A stretch of 52,422 nucleotides of DNA from positions 1 through 52,422 of the forward strand of contig CAMDKL010000022.1 in assembly GCA_945900945.1 (NCBI GenBank), written 5' to 3'. Source of the stretch: Pirellula staleyi DSM 6068 (GTDB lineage: Bacteria; Planctomycetota; Planctomycetia; Pirellulales; Pirellulaceae). Below are positions 1-9,977 of the stretch, one piece after another; the stretch's first letter is position 1; each line of letters starts with the position of its first letter. A program made the position numbers and the translations under genes. Under the pieces are notes generated by a model. The model did not search any database, was not told the DNA's origin, and was given only the letters and a program-made list of their open reading frames with translations.

Positions 1-222
1 AATGGTGGAGCGTCCGAATAGTTCCCCACCCGTGCATTCAATAAACCATAGACTGCGTAAAGTCTAAAGCCTGTTTCAATCGTCGCGTTAAATCGAGTGT
101 GTTGAGCAACCCACATTACACATCGTAGGACCGGCAATCTGGGTAGGACGGTCGATTCACGCGAGATAAATAAGCGTCAAATCACCTTTAGGCGTGGCAG
201 TCATCAAGGAACTTCCGCATGA

Positions 223-263
223 ACCAACTGTCCCACCCAGAAGTGGGTTCGTTGGTACGTTTT
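223..263 (+). terminator. Possible rho-independent terminator, left edge
   Basis: A nested inverted repeat is visible: ACCAAC (223-228) pairs with GTTGGT (251-256), and inside it CCCAC (232-236) pairs with GTGGG (243-247). A short T-run (259-263) follows on the plus strand. This fits a terminator for a plus-strand gene lying left of the window. The T-run is on the wrong side to end leuS, which reads in the opposite direction. Bases 1-222 hold no ORF I can support. Confidence 0.4.
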
Positions 264-301
264 TATTGGCCGGTTGCCTAGACTATAGACGCACCGGACA
301 A

Positions 302-3133
302 CTACTTGATAACAAAATTGACCATTCTGCCTGGTACCACAATCGCTTTGACGATCTGCTTTCCATCTAGCCATTCTGCAAGCTTCTCGTGATTGCGAGC
401 CGCATGCTCAAGTTGCTCCGCGTTGCTGTCAGCCGGAACTACGAGCTTGGCGCGAAGCTTGCCATTGATCTGCAATGGCACTTCCATCTCACTAGAACGG
501 GTTAGCGACTCATCGAAATTCGGCCAAGGCTGGTATGCTAGCGAGTGATCATTCCCAAGTGCTTGCCATAGTTCCTCGGCCATATGGGGCGCATAAGGAG
601 ACAACAAAAGGACAAGCGATTCCATGCCTTGTCTAGGCCTCACCGTTTCCTTGGTAAAGAAGTTCACAAACTCCATCATGCGAGCGATCGCCGTGTTGAA
701 GCTTAAAGATTCAATGTCCCTGGTGACTGCCATAATCGTGCTGTGTATGACCCGATTTTGCTCGGCCGTCGGCGCGATATCTTGAATGCAATCGACGAGC
801 CGATTTTCCTCTGCATGGGTATCAACCATTAATCGCCACACACGATCGAGGAAGTTTCTGACGCCATTGACTCCTGTTGTGCTCCACGGCTTGGTCGCTT
901 CCAAAGGCCCCATGAACATTTCATAGAGCCGCAACGAGTCTGCTCCATATTCCGATACAACGGAATCGGGATTGACTACGTTTCCACGAGCTTTCGACAT
1001 TTTGTGCGCGCGACTGTCGATGCGAATGGAGGGATCTGAGACCAATACGAAATTGTCCCCGACCTTGGTTACTTCGCTATCAGCCACCGAAACCGTTGAG
1101 AGTAATTCTTTCGTCTTGGTGTGAACGAATCCTGTCTCCCCCTTTTCGGTATGAACGGTGCTTACCCACTGGTTGTCTAAGGTTTTGAAACCCGTGAATT
1201 CCACTTCGCCGAGAATCATTCCTTGATTGACTAATTTATGGAACGGTTCGGTTTGTGAAACATAGCCACGGTCAAAAAGGACTTTGTGCCAGAAGCGAGC
1301 GTAGAGCAAATGCAAGACAGCATGCTCTGCACCACCAATGTATAAATCCACCGGCATCCAAGCTTTTTCTTTTTCGCGATCCACGATGGCGGACGAATTC
1401 TTGGGATCGATAAAACGCAGGTAGTACCAGCAAGAGCCGGCCCACTGGGGCATCGTGTTGGTCTCGCGTCGATATCGTTTGCCCTCGATGGTTACGTAGA
1501 GCCAGCTATCGTCGGCCTTGGCAAGAGGCGGTTCGGGCCTGCCATGCGGCTTGTAATCCTCGAGTTGAGGCAAATCGACAGGGAGGTCTTTGACATCCAC
1601 TGCTCGAATGATGCCGGTCGGCTTTCCCGACGCGTCCAGCTCGTGCAAGATTGGGAACGGCTCTCCCCAAAAGCGTTGCCGACTAAACAACCAATCTCGC
1701 AATTTGTAATTGATAGCTTGTCTTGCAACTCCGTTCGCAGTCAATTCGGCGATGATTCTATCCAGGGCCTCTTGCGTGCCAAGTCCATTGAGCGAACCGC
1801 TGTTCAACGCAAGCCCTGCACCTGTAAAACACCTATCGCCGTTAAGGATCTTATCGCGATCGGATTCATGCTGTGGCGGTTCGACAACGCATTCGACGGA
1901 TAGATTAAATGCTTTAGCAAACTCAAAATCTCGCTCGTCGTGTGCAGGCACAGCCATAATCGCACCGGTTCCATAACCGATCAAAACATAGTCCGCGATC
2001 CAAATGGGAATCGGTTTGAAGGTGACTGGATTGATAGCGTAGGCACCTGTAAATACACCGGTCTTTCTTTTGTCGCCGTCGGTGCGATCTCGATCGCTCT
2101 TGAATGTTGCCGCATCGCAATATTGCTTAACCGCCGCCGCAGAATCGGTAGTCGTTACCTTTTTTACAGCTGGATGCTCTGGAGCGATAACCATGTAGGT
2201 TGCTCCGTACAGGGTGTCGGGCCGTGTCGTGTAGATACGGAGTACGTCGTCGGGGATGCTGTCCTGAAACAACTGGCCAATTCGGTTGTTCTGCCAACTG
2301 GGAAACTCCGAGGGTGAGACGATCGGGAAGTCCACTTCGGCACCCGTGCTGCGGCCAATCCAATCGGATTGTAGTTTCTTGATCCCGAGCGTCCAATCAA
2401 GCCCGTCCAGATCGCTGATCAATCGGTCTCCGTAAGCGGTAATACGCAGCATCCATTGCCGCAGCGGCATACGTTGCACTGGGTGGTTTCCGCGTTCGCT
2501 TTTTCCATCGATAACCTCTTCGTTTGCTAAAACGGTTCCCAAGCCAGGGCACCAATTGACTAACGCTTCACCTTGGTATGCAAGTCTGTGTTTATCTCGA
2601 AACAGAGCGACGGCGTCTTGTCCTTGGGCGACTACGTCCGCAGGAACAGCAAGTTCCGCAATGGGCCGACCACGTTGTTGTTCTAGATCAAACCACGTAT
2701 CGAATAGGAGCAAGAAAATCCATTGTGTCCACCGAAAGTACTCTTTATCGGTTGTCGCTAGGCAGCGATCCCAGTCGTACGAGAAGCCGAGATCCTTTAG
2801 CTGGCGTGTGAAAGTGGCGATGTTGGTTTCCGTGCTCACCCGCGGAGGAACATTGTGGAGGATTGCATACTCTTCGGCAGGCAGGCCGAAGGCATCGTAG
2901 CCCATAGGGTGAAGCACCGATTTGCCACGCATGCGCCAGTACCGAGACTGGATGTCGGTGGCCGTATATCCCTCGGGGTGTCCCACATGCAGACCTGCAC
3001 CGCTTGGATAGGGAAACATGTCCAGAATATAGACTTTCTCTCCTGCGGGCATTTCGGGGGTGCGAAACGTTTTGTTGCTTTCCCAATACGCTTGCCATTT
3101 CGGTTCGATAACGGCTGGGTTGTAACGTGGCAT
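302..3133 (-). CDS. leuS: Leucine-tRNA ligase (LeuRS)
   Basis: Class I aminoacyl-tRNA synthetase that charges tRNA-Leu with leucine in the cytoplasm. The protein is 943 aa, slightly longer than many bacterial LeuRS (about 860 aa). The Rossmann-fold HIGH signature is HVGH at residues 49-52, just after the expected YPSGAGL stretch. The CP1 editing domain follows with its threonine-rich and [15 protein letters not shown] segments. The second ATP motif reads KMSKA (residues 711-715) instead of KMSKS. The C-terminal anticodon-binding domain ends with the usual LQINGKLR... and [11 protein letters not shown] tail. It lies 36 bp downstream of lpdA on the same strand, so the two may share a transcript. 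The family call is essentially certain; the KMSKA variant is the only oddity. Confidence 0.98.
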   Translation of the reverse strand: MPRYNPAVIEPKWQAYWESNKTFRTPEMPAGEKVYILDMFPYPSGAGLHVGHPEGYTATDIQSRYWRMRGKSVLHPMGYDAFGLPAEEYAILHNVPPRVSTETNIATFTRQLKDLGFSYDWDRCLATTDKEYFRWTQWIFLLLFDTWFDLEQQRGRPIAELAVPADVVAQGQDAVALFRDKHRLAYQGEALVNWCPGLGTVLANEEVIDGKSERGNHPVQRMPLRQWMLRITAYGDRLISDLDGLDWTLGIKKLQSDWIGRSTGAEVDFPIVSPSEFPSWQNNRIGQLFQDSIPDDVLRIYTTRPDTLYGATYMVIAPEHPAVKKVTTTDSAAAVKQYCDAATFKSDRDRTDGDKRKTGVFTGAYAINPVTFKPIPIWIADYVLIGYGTGAIMAVPAHDERDFEFAKAFNLSVECVVEPPQHESDRDKILNGDRCFTGAGLALNSGSLNGLGTQEALDRIIAELTANGVARQAINYKLRDWLFSRQRFWGEPFPILHELDASGKPTGIIRAVDVKDLPVDLPQLEDYKPHGRPEPPLAKADDSWLYVTIEGKRYRRETNTMPQWAGSCWYYLRFIDPKNSSAIVDREKEKAWMPVDLYIGGAEHAVLHLLYARFWHKVLFDRGYVSQTEPFHKLVNQGMILGEVEFTGFKTLDNQWVSTVHTEKGETGFVHTKTKELLSTVSVADSEVTKVGDNFVLVSDPSIRIDSRAHKMSKARGNVVNPDSVVSEYGADSLRLYEMFMGPLEATKPWSTTGVNGVRNFLDRVWRLMVDTHAEENRLVDCIQDIAPTAEQNRVIHSTIMAVTRDIESLSFNTAIARMMEFVNFFTKETVRPRQGMESLVLLLSPYAPHMAEELWQALGNDHSLAYQPWPNFDESLTRSSEMEVPLQINGKLRAKLVVPADSNAEQLEHAARNHEKLAEWLDGKQIVKAIVVPGRMVNFVIK

Positions 3134-3169
3134 CTAGGATATCGTTGGATTGGAGTAGTCTGAATCTGG

Positions 3170-4570
3170 TTATGCGGAGTGGATCGCTCGGTTATCGACC
3201 GCCAATGCCGCTTCGTGCAAGGTCTCGGCAAGTGTTGGGTGTGCATGACAGGATCGGGCAATATCTTCACTGCTGGCGCCAAACTCGATGGCGATAGCCG
3301 CTTCGGCGATGAGATCGCCTGCTCGAGCACCAATAACATGGACACCTAGGACACGATCGGTCTTGGCATCGGCAAGGATTTTCACTCGTCCTTCGATTTC
3401 GCCGAGAGTTCGAGCGCGACCATTGGCTCCATAGGCACCCATGCCTTTCTTGTACTCAATCCCTGCCTCCTTGAGTTGCTCTTCGGTCTTGCCGACGGTT
3501 GCGATTTCTGGGTGCGTGTAAACGATGGCCGGAATGCAGTCGTAATTGAAGTGGGAATGAATTCCAGCAATGCGCTCGACACACACGACTGCCTCCTCCA
3601 TGGCTTTATGCGCGAGCATCGCGCCGCCGATAAGGTCGCCGATAGCATAGATTCCTGGTGCAGAGGTTTGGTAGTTGGAGTCGACGGTAATGAAGCCTCG
3701 TTTGTCGGTTGCAATCCCGAACGAATCAAGCCCGATCCCCTCCGAGTTGGGCACACGACCGGCAGCCAGCAAGACTCGATCACAGACAATCGGCTCAGCG
3801 CCTTTACATCGTACGACGCATTTGCCATTTTCGACCCGTGCGCTTTCCACCCAGGAGTTCAGTCGAAACTCCATACCTTGCCGACTAAAAATTCGGAAAG
3901 CGAGTTGACTTAATTCTTGGTCCATACCTGGCAACATCCGGTCCATGGCCTCAAGAACGACTACCTTGCTACCCAGCCGATTCCATACGCTTCCCAACTC
4001 CAAGCCTATGTAGCCGCCACCAATGACCGTTAGTCGCTCCGGGACGGCAGGGTACGCAAGAGCCGTAGTGCTATTTCCTATCAAGTCGCCATCTTCCTCG
4101 ACGCCTCGCATCGTGGCTGGACGCGAGCCAGTGGCTAGGATAATGTGTTTGCCTTTGAGCAGGACTGTTTCGTCTCCAATTTGGACAGCAGCCGAGTTGG
4201 CGTCGCGAAGATGCCCTTTGCCTCGGTAGGGAGTGACTTTATTTTTTTTAAAGAGCAAGTCGATTCCACCGGTCAAAGTTTGGACTACTTGATCCTTGCG
4301 TTTCATCATCGCAGCGAGATCGAGCTTGACATTCCCGACAACGATCCCGTGGTTGGACAAACCACTTTTAATATCATGGTACAGGTGACTAGATTCCAGC
4401 AATGCTTTACTAGGAATACAACCGACTCGGAGACAGGTGCCGCCAAAACTGGGGTTGTCATCAATGCAAGCTGCATTCATACCGAGCTGAGCAGCACGTA
4501 TGGCAGCCACGTACCCTCCCGGACCACCACCCAGGACGACAACATCATGCTCAACAATTTTCATAGACAA
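3170..4570 (-). CDS. lpdA: Dihydrolipoyl dehydrogenase (E3)
   Basis: FAD-dependent pyridine nucleotide-disulfide oxidoreductase that reoxidises dihydrolipoamide in 2-oxoacid dehydrogenase complexes or the glycine cleavage system, passing electrons to NAD+. The 466-aa length is typical. Visible are the FAD-binding GGGPGG (residues 14-19), the redox-active disulfide in GGTCLRVGCIPSK (C46 and C51), a central NAD-binding GGGYIGLELG, the FAD-contacting YAIGDL, and the C-terminal catalytic HAHPTLAE (H444 and E449) supplied by the partner subunit of the dimer. No E1 or E2 gene is in the window, so the complex it serves cannot be told. ATG starts exist at 4570 and two codons later. Confidence 0.96.
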   Translation of the reverse strand: MSMKIVEHDVVVLGGGPGGYVAAIRAAQLGMNAACIDDNPSFGGTCLRVGCIPSKALLESSHLYHDIKSGLSNHGIVVGNVKLDLAAMMKRKDQVVQTLTGGIDLLFKKNKVTPYRGKGHLRDANSAAVQIGDETVLLKGKHIILATGSRPATMRGVEEDGDLIGNSTTALAYPAVPERLTVIGGGYIGLELGSVWNRLGSKVVVLEAMDRMLPGMDQELSQLAFRIFSRQGMEFRLNSWVESARVENGKCVVRCKGAEPIVCDRVLLAAGRVPNSEGIGLDSFGIATDKRGFITVDSNYQTSAPGIYAIGDLIGGAMLAHKAMEEAVVCVERIAGIHSHFNYDCIPAIVYTHPEIATVGKTEEQLKEAGIEYKKGMGAYGANGRARTLGEIEGRVKILADAKTDRVLGVHVIGARAGDLIAEAAIAIEFGASSEDIARSCHAHPTLAETLHEAALAVDNRAIHSA

Positions 4571-4756
4571 CTCAAATTTGGTAATGATTTCGAATTTTCA
4601 GATGGGAACCGCGAATAACCAGTTTGCCTTCCAACCAAAAGTCGAGTCGATAATCAATAACTCAACGGTAAACCGAAAGCTTAACGGTCTTGCTCTAAAT
4701 TCCAAGGTCAATGGATGGTCAAGTACTCACAACACGCGATTGCACTACCGTTATCT

Positions 4757-5455
4757 ATGATTTCCAAACGAATTGACAGTCTGGTGGAATTGACAAAGTG
4801 GCCAGCGGCATTGCTGGCGGTTTTGACGCTCCCCTGGACTTTTTTCGCTTGGTGGAAGCTGCTTTTTCAGGTCCAAGCCTACCCCGTCTATTCCCTGCTG
4901 TTTGTGATTGGCGTGGGACTTTTCGTGGTTTTGGTGCGGACGAGACTGGCTCAGACTGATTTCGCGAGGCAGCTTGTTGAATTGGAACGGGACCTAACCC
5001 AGTCGATTTTGGCGTTCGCTATGCTTCATCCCGTAATCGGATACGGGGCCAACCAGAACAAAGGGTCCCGTATTCGCTGGCTCGGTCGAGGCAATTGGGT
5101 TATGCTAGCAGCACCTTATTTTGTTCCCACCGCAACCATCCTTCTGTGGCTCGTTTCGTTGATTTTGTTTCAGTCGCTACGATGCCTTGTGCTTGGGTTT
5201 GGCATCAGTTATCACATTACAGCGGTAGCGATCCAGTGCCGAACAGGAACCAGCGAGACACGTCGATTAGGCCGTAAATTTTGCTGGATGTTTTTGCCTG
5301 CGGCGAATTTTCTCGTTTCCGGTTTGGTAGCTGCGTATGCTCTTAACGGATTTAGCGGTATCGGCGATTTCCTTTACGATTGGTCGGGGCTCCCTCGACT
5401 GCTTCTAAGCTGGTTTTCGGAGCTCGCCGTGCCTGCCACAACCTCCCGCGACTAA
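4757..5455 (+). CDS. Multi-pass membrane protein, unknown function
   Basis: I do not recognise this gene with confidence. From the ATG at 4757 it encodes 232 aa with about four or five hydrophobic segments: one after WPAALLAVL, one around YSLLFVIGVGLFVVL, a long one from APYFVPTATILLWL through LGFGISYHI, and one in FLPAANFLVSGLVAA. A start 14 codons upstream (4715) is open but adds a stretch that looks untranslated. The APYFVP...YH...FLPAAN pattern faintly recalls M50B-type membrane peptidases, but no HExxH is present (the corresponding place reads MLHPVIGYG), so any such relative would be inactive. It is divergent from lpdA and convergent with the SnoaL-like gene. Confidence 0.7.
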   Translation: MISKRIDSLVELTKWPAALLAVLTLPWTFFAWWKLLFQVQAYPVYSLLFVIGVGLFVVLVRTRLAQTDFARQLVELERDLTQSILAFAMLHPVIGYGANQNKGSRIRWLGRGNWVMLAAPYFVPTATILLWLVSLILFQSLRCLVLGFGISYHITAVAIQCRTGTSETRRLGRKFCWMFLPAANFLVSGLVAAYALNGFSGIGDFLYDWSGLPRLLLSWFSELAVPATTSRD

Positions 5456-5472
5456 ATAAACCACCGCGTCGT

Positions 5473-5985
5473 TTACGGTTGCACCGCAGACGAGTGATCA
5501 TGCACAATGAGCCATTTGCCAACGATGCGTTTCCACACCAATGAAAAATTGCCGCCAATAAGTGACGTCCGCTCAAGGTGCCAAGTACCAAGCATGAGTA
5601 TCGCATCAGGTCCTAGCTCGTGTGTCTCAAGTTCCGAAAACGTGAGTTTCCCCATGGTTTCGAGGTCGGGGTAATTATTTTTGTAGTTCTCGTAGGTTGC
5701 CTGCCATCCACGTTTTGTCTTGCCACTTGAACTGAAAGTCAATCGATCGTCATTCCAATACGGCACCATGAATTCGGCAATATCACCACGATTCCACGAC
5801 GCCGATTGCTTCTCGACGATTTGAGTTAGCTCACGACTTACCGAATCGACTGCAGCGGTGACAGGTAAAGTTTCGGCAATAGCATTGCAAAAATGCGATT
5901 GCCAAATCACAAGACATAAAGAGCTCATGACAAATGACACGAACGCAATTTTGAAGCGTGCGTTTGGAACCTTTCCTAATTTCAT
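5473..5985 (-). CDS. Secreted SnoaL/DUF4440-like protein
   Basis: A 170-aa protein with an N-terminal hydrophobic segment (about residues 12-35) that should act as a signal peptide or anchor. The remainder resembles the NTF2-like cone fold of the SnoaL/DUF4440 group: an N-terminal helix with SASWNRGDIAEFMVPYWNDD, then LTFSSSGKTKRGW, and a C-terminal strand pair ending WKRIVGKWLIVHDHSS. Such proteins are small ligand-binding or unassigned enzymes, and the sequence gives no substrate. The gene converges on the membrane protein with a 17-bp gap. The fold call comes from recognising the WN.GD and G.W.i..DH.S patterns. Confidence 0.8.
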   Translation of the reverse strand: MKLGKVPNARFKIAFVSFVMSSLCLVIWQSHFCNAIAETLPVTAAVDSVSRELTQIVEKQSASWNRGDIAEFMVPYWNDDRLTFSSSGKTKRGWQATYENYKNNYPDLETMGKLTFSELETHELGPDAILMLGTWHLERTSLIGGNFSLVWKRIVGKWLIVHDHSSAVQP

Positions 5986-6207
5986 CTGGATCTAGCCTTT
6001 GTGACGGTGCATAGTCGATCGAAACCGGTGTGACAACAAACGAATAGTATACCTAGGTTCGTTACTAAAAGGCGATCTGTCTTCTGTGGTGCAGGGCCGC
6101 GAATTTGACGTGGTGGCTCGCATCGGCTATTGTGATAATTCCCAGTCGCTTCCCGCCATTTAGCCGCGACCCCTGATTTACAGCCCTCCCACCGAAGATT
6201 TTGCATT

Positions 6208-8661
6208 ATGCTGAAATTCGCTTTGTTCCGACAAATCGTATCGTTCCGACAAGCATTGCTGTTTGGTATCCGGCTGTTGTGTTTCGGGGCCACAGGGTTG
6301 TGTTTCGGGGCCACAGGGTTGTGTTTCGGGGCCACAGGGTTGGTACTAGAAACGGAGTCATCAAACGATAGTTCTATACTGCTGCCACTTCATCAGCGAA
6401 TTGATCAGTTGGTGGAAAACGATGCGATCGGTCCACTAGCTTCATTGTGTAGCGATGCCGACTTCCTCCGTCGCGTTACTTTGGATTTGGCTGGTACGAT
6501 CCCAACCGCCGAACAAGTGAACACATTTCTAGCTGATCGATCATTCAACAAACGTGAGATGGTAGTCGATCGACTGATCCTGAGCCAGGATTTTGTTAGG
6601 CACATGGCGATCGAGCTGGACGTAATTCTTTTGGAACGCCGCAGCGATAAAATAGTTGCTGTCAAAGATTGGGAGCGTTACTTGATCGATTCGATCGCTT
6701 CGGACAAACCGCTCGATCAACTCTTTCAAGAACTTATTTTCATGGACGCAGACGATCCGAAGGGTGGCGTGTCAGCCAAGTTCATTCTCAATCGCGACGC
6801 CGAACCGAATGCGATTACCCGTGACATAGGCCGGCTGGCTTTTGGAATAGATTTGCAGTGTGCTCAGTGCCATGACCATCCTTTGGTAAAGGATTACTTG
6901 CAAGACGACTACTACGGGTTGTTTGCATATTGGCATCGAATCCGTTTGTTTACCGATCCCAAATCAAAAGTCGTAAAACTATCGGAGCAAGCCGATGGAG
7001 AGGCAAGCTTCAGTTCGGTATTTACAGGAAGTGGCCATGGAAGCGCTCTGCCGAGACCGCCAAGGGGTTCTGCACTTGTGGATGAGCCCACAATGATAGG
7101 CAGCGACGCCTACTTTATCGAGCCAACCAAGGACAATCCAGGTAAGCCAAAATTCAGTCGTCGTCAAGCGCTTTCGACAGTGTTGTCGAACAACCCTCAG
7201 TTCCGCCGTAACATCGCAAATCGGCTTTGGTTGATGATGTTTGGGCGTGGAATCGTCCATCCGATCGATCTGCATCATTCCGACAATCCACCGGTAAACC
7301 CACGATTGCTGCGATTGCTTGCGGACGAAGTTGCGATACACAATTTTCAGTTGCGACCCATGCTTCGGCAGTTCGCATTGACGCGAGCGTACCAACGGGC
7401 CTGCGATGGTCCGAGCCCGACCACCGTAAACTTTCGTGACATTGCCGCGAGACAGGTACAGCTCTCTAGCGATCGTGATCGCATGACGCCAATTGTTGAA
7501 TCACTTGCAACCGAAGCGAAGAGCTCGAAGGCTGCATACGATGAGATTCTTCATCGGCATGAGATTGCTACGTTAAAAATCCCGCCGCTATTAAAGAAAG
7601 CGGGCGATGCAAAAAGGAAATCCGATCAATCGTCGCCTCAAGTTGCTTCGGCCGCGAAGGCTGCGGCAAAACTTCAAGAACAATCGCTTGCCGTGAGCGA
7701 AGCGGCTATGTCGAGCGCCAACGCTGTTAGTAAGTTACCTGAGGACCAATCCTTGAAGGAGATCACTAAGAAATTAGAAACCCGTGCTTCCGAGCTCACC
7801 TCCACCTACAAATTGGCTGCGAAAAAGCACTCGGATATGTCCGCCAGCCATGAGGCCACAGAGCTCGAATTCAAGAAAGCTCAAGCCGAAATCAACGAGA
7901 CTGTTCGCGAACAAGTTCGACGCGAGGAATTGGAGCCAGTCGAGCGTCTCTATCTTTCTGCATCCCTGAGCTATGAAGATGCCAACTACGATTTGAAAGC
8001 CATCACGCAAAAGATAGCCGTTTGCGAACTGGCTGCGGACTACGCGAAAGTGCGCGAGAGCGATGCAGCCAAAGCCGAGTCCGCTTGGCAGTCTCTGGTA
8101 CAGCATTGGACCAATCGAAATCAGATCGCGGCCCTCAAACCGCTTACGCCCGTGCAGTTGGCGGTCAGCACTATGCGGGCGACTGGTTCCTTGGACCAGC
8201 AGATCGAAGCAGCTAGAACTAAGCTCATAGCAACGCCGCCCGAGGAGTTAAAAAACGCAAAGGAATCGGACAGGAATGCATTGGAAGAGCGATTGATGCA
8301 TGGAATGTTGATCGATCAGCTGCGAGGGACGGTCACTCAGTTTGTAGGTCTCTATGGAGGACTTCCTGGCGAGGATTTCCAGGCGACGGTGAATCAAGCG
8401 TTGTTCATCGGCAATGGTTCTGTTGTCGATGGATTGCTTAAGCCCGCCAATAACAATTTGATACAGCGGTTGAGCAATCTGGACGATACCGATCAGATTG
8501 CCAATGAGCTCTATCTTGCCATTTTGTCTCGACCTGCAAGCGATGTAGAGCGCCATGATATTTCGAAATTGCTATCGCAATCGGGCGACCGCCGTACACA
8601 ATCGATCTGCGAATTGGGTTGGGCGCTGTTGTCGAGCACCGAGTTCCGATTCAACTATTAG
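6208..8661 (+). CDS. DUF1549/DUF1553 planctomycete cytochrome-type protein
   Basis: An 817-aa exported protein of the planctomycete DUF1549 (PSCyt2)-DUF1553 (PSD1) family. A hydrophobic N-terminus contains three exact in-frame copies of a 7-residue unit (GLCFGAT type, residues 25-45). DUF1549 follows (about 60-235: RRVTLDLAGTIPT, then CAQCHDHP with the CxxCH haem-c type motif at C218-H222). The first part of DUF1553 is at about 315-400 (FSRRQALSTVLSNNPQFRRNIANRLW). A charged Ala/Lys/Glu-rich segment (about 425-610) looks coiled-coil. The C-terminus returns to DUF1553 (LYLAILSRPAS). It heads an operon with a DUF1501 and a WD40 gene. The family is common in Planctomycetota; its biochemical role is not established. 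Confidence 0.92.
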   Translation: MLKFALFRQIVSFRQALLFGIRLLCFGATGLCFGATGLCFGATGLVLETESSNDSSILLPLHQRIDQLVENDAIGPLASLCSDADFLRRVTLDLAGTIPTAEQVNTFLADRSFNKREMVVDRLILSQDFVRHMAIELDVILLERRSDKIVAVKDWERYLIDSIASDKPLDQLFQELIFMDADDPKGGVSAKFILNRDAEPNAITRDIGRLAFGIDLQCAQCHDHPLVKDYLQDDYYGLFAYWHRIRLFTDPKSKVVKLSEQADGEASFSSVFTGSGHGSALPRPPRGSALVDEPTMIGSDAYFIEPTKDNPGKPKFSRRQALSTVLSNNPQFRRNIANRLWLMMFGRGIVHPIDLHHSDNPPVNPRLLRLLADEVAIHNFQLRPMLRQFALTRAYQRACDGPSPTTVNFRDIAARQVQLSSDRDRMTPIVESLATEAKSSKAAYDEILHRHEIATLKIPPLLKKAGDAKRKSDQSSPQVASAAKAAAKLQEQSLAVSEAAMSSANAVSKLPEDQSLKEITKKLETRASELTSTYKLAAKKHSDMSASHEATELEFKKAQAEINETVREQVRREELEPVERLYLSASLSYEDANYDLKAITQKIAVCELAADYAKVRESDAAKAESAWQSLVQHWTNRNQIAALKPLTPVQLAVSTMRATGSLDQQIEAARTKLIATPPEELKNAKESDRNALEERLMHGMLIDQLRGTVTQFVGLYGGLPGEDFQATVNQALFIGNGSVVDGLLKPANNNLIQRLSNLDDTDQIANELYLAILSRPASDVERHDISKLLSQSGDRRTQSICELGWALLSSTEFRFNY
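6280..6342 (+). repeat. Three perfect 21-bp tandem repeats in a signal peptide
   Basis: Three identical 21-bp units (6280-6300, 6301-6321, 6322-6342) lie inside the hydrophobic N-terminus of the DUF1549 protein. Each encodes the same seven residues, so copy number can change without breaking the frame. Perfect identity at all positions points to recent amplification. Confidence 0.95.
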
Positions 8662-8675
8662 TTAGGAGATACCCA

Positions 8676-9977
8676 ATGAAATGCATGGTTTCGTGTCGAT
8701 CGACGGAACACCTAAGTAGCCGTCGGTCTTTCCTTAGTGGAATGGCTGCGGGCTCGTTGGGTGTTGCCGCAAGCTTGAGCCCTGGACTTGGTGATCTGAT
8801 TATTGCGAACCCTGCGATCGCGGCCCAACTCAAGAGCGGCAGCAAGCGGATTCTTAATGTGTTCTTACATGGTGGAGTGAGCCAGTTAGAATCCTGGGAC
8901 CCTAAGCCTAACACGGATACCGGAGGTCCGTTTCGAGCGATTCCGACGTCCGTTCCAGGGATTCATATCAGTGAATTGCTGCCTCACACAGCCAAACAGA
9001 TGCACCGCTTGTCGCTGATCCGCGGTTTAAACACGAAGAACGGCGATCATGGTCGTGGCCAAATTGAGATGACTACGGGTCGGAAGCGAATTCCGGGGAC
9101 CGATTATCCACATTTAGGGGCGGTTGTCGCCAAGTCGCTGACACCCGAGAATTTTCCGCTGCCAGGTCACATTCTCATTCGCGGGGCAGGGACAGGTAGC
9201 AGCTCAGCGGCCTATCTTGGCCCAAAGTATAGCAGCGTCGTGATGAACGAAGGGAAACCGCCTGAGTACACGACTCGCCCCGAGTCACTTTCGATCGAAG
9301 ACGATCAACGCAGGAACGCATTCCGATCCCAAGTAAACGATCGATTTGCCAGACGACGTAGAACTGCCGATACCGATTCGTATACCTATTCTTACGATCA
9401 AGCTCTCGATCTTTTGGCGTCGCGTGAAGTTTTTGACGTCACGCGAGAACCTAAGTCGGACCAAGAGCGATATGGCGTCAGCGAGTTTGGGCAACATTGC
9501 TTGTTGGCACGGCGACTGCTTGAAAAAGGAGTACCGTTCGTACAAGTGAACCACTCGAACTACGACACCCACCACGAGAATTTCGACTTTCATATCGAGC
9601 AGCTCGGCGAGTTCGATTTACCCTTTGCCACCTTGGTATCCGATCTGGCCGAGCGAGGCATGCTGGAGGATACGCTCATTTGTGTTATGTCTGAGTTCGG
9701 ACGAACGCCCAAGATCAATTCCAGATATGGTCGCGATCATTGGGGAACGGCCTGGAGTGTTCTCTTGGGTGGGGCTGGCATTCAGCCCGGCGCAGTCATC
9801 GGAAAAACCAACGATAATGGAACAGAGGTCGTCGATCGCGAAGTGGACCACGGACATTTGTTTCACACAATCCTTCAAGCGGTAGGTGTCGATTCCACAG
9901 GGGAGTTTGAGGTCGGCGGTCGCAAATATCCGATTGCGGATCCCGCCAAGAGCTCCATCAAGGAATTGTTAGCATGA
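8676..9977 (+). CDS. DUF1501 sulfatase-like Tat-exported protein
   Basis: A 433-aa protein of the DUF1501 family, related in fold to alkaline phosphatases and sulfatases. I chose the ATG at 8676 because TTAGGAGAT lies just upstream; an open start at 8619 would overlap the previous gene. The N-terminus has a twin-arginine motif (SSRRSFLSG) followed by a hydrophobic stretch, so Tat export is likely. Family motifs seen are LHGGVSQLESWDPKP, GDHGRGQIEM, MSEFGRTPKIN, GRDHWGTAWSVLLGGAGI and DHGHLFHTILQAVG. It sits 14 bp after the DUF1549/1553 gene, with which it nearly always pairs in planctomycetes, and overlaps the WD40 gene by 4 bp. Substrate and reaction are unknown. Confidence 0.93.
   Translation: MKCMVSCRSTEHLSSRRSFLSGMAAGSLGVAASLSPGLGDLIIANPAIAAQLKSGSKRILNVFLHGGVSQLESWDPKPNTDTGGPFRAIPTSVPGIHISELLPHTAKQMHRLSLIRGLNTKNGDHGRGQIEMTTGRKRIPGTDYPHLGAVVAKSLTPENFPLPGHILIRGAGTGSSSAAYLGPKYSSVVMNEGKPPEYTTRPESLSIEDDQRRNAFRSQVNDRFARRRRTADTDSYTYSYDQALDLLASREVFDVTREPKSDQERYGVSEFGQHCLLARRLLEKGVPFVQVNHSNYDTHHENFDFHIEQLGEFDLPFATLVSDLAERGMLEDTLICVMSEFGRTPKINSRYGRDHWGTAWSVLLGGAGIQPGAVIGKTNDNGTEVVDREVDHGHLFHTILQAVGVDSTGEFEVGGRKYPIADPAKSSIKELLA

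Noticed and set aside
1544-1903. 119-aa plus-strand ORF inside leuS
   Set aside because: Antisense to an intact, well conserved synthetase gene and with no recognisable domain.
5982-6335. Minus-strand ORF with an APKHNPV repeat
   Set aside because: It is the reverse reading of the three 21-bp repeats in the DUF1549/1553 signal peptide.
8619-8675. Upstream start for the DUF1501 gene
   Set aside because: It would overlap the previous gene by 43 bp and precede the Tat motif by an unrelated leader; ATG 8676 has a good ribosome-binding site.
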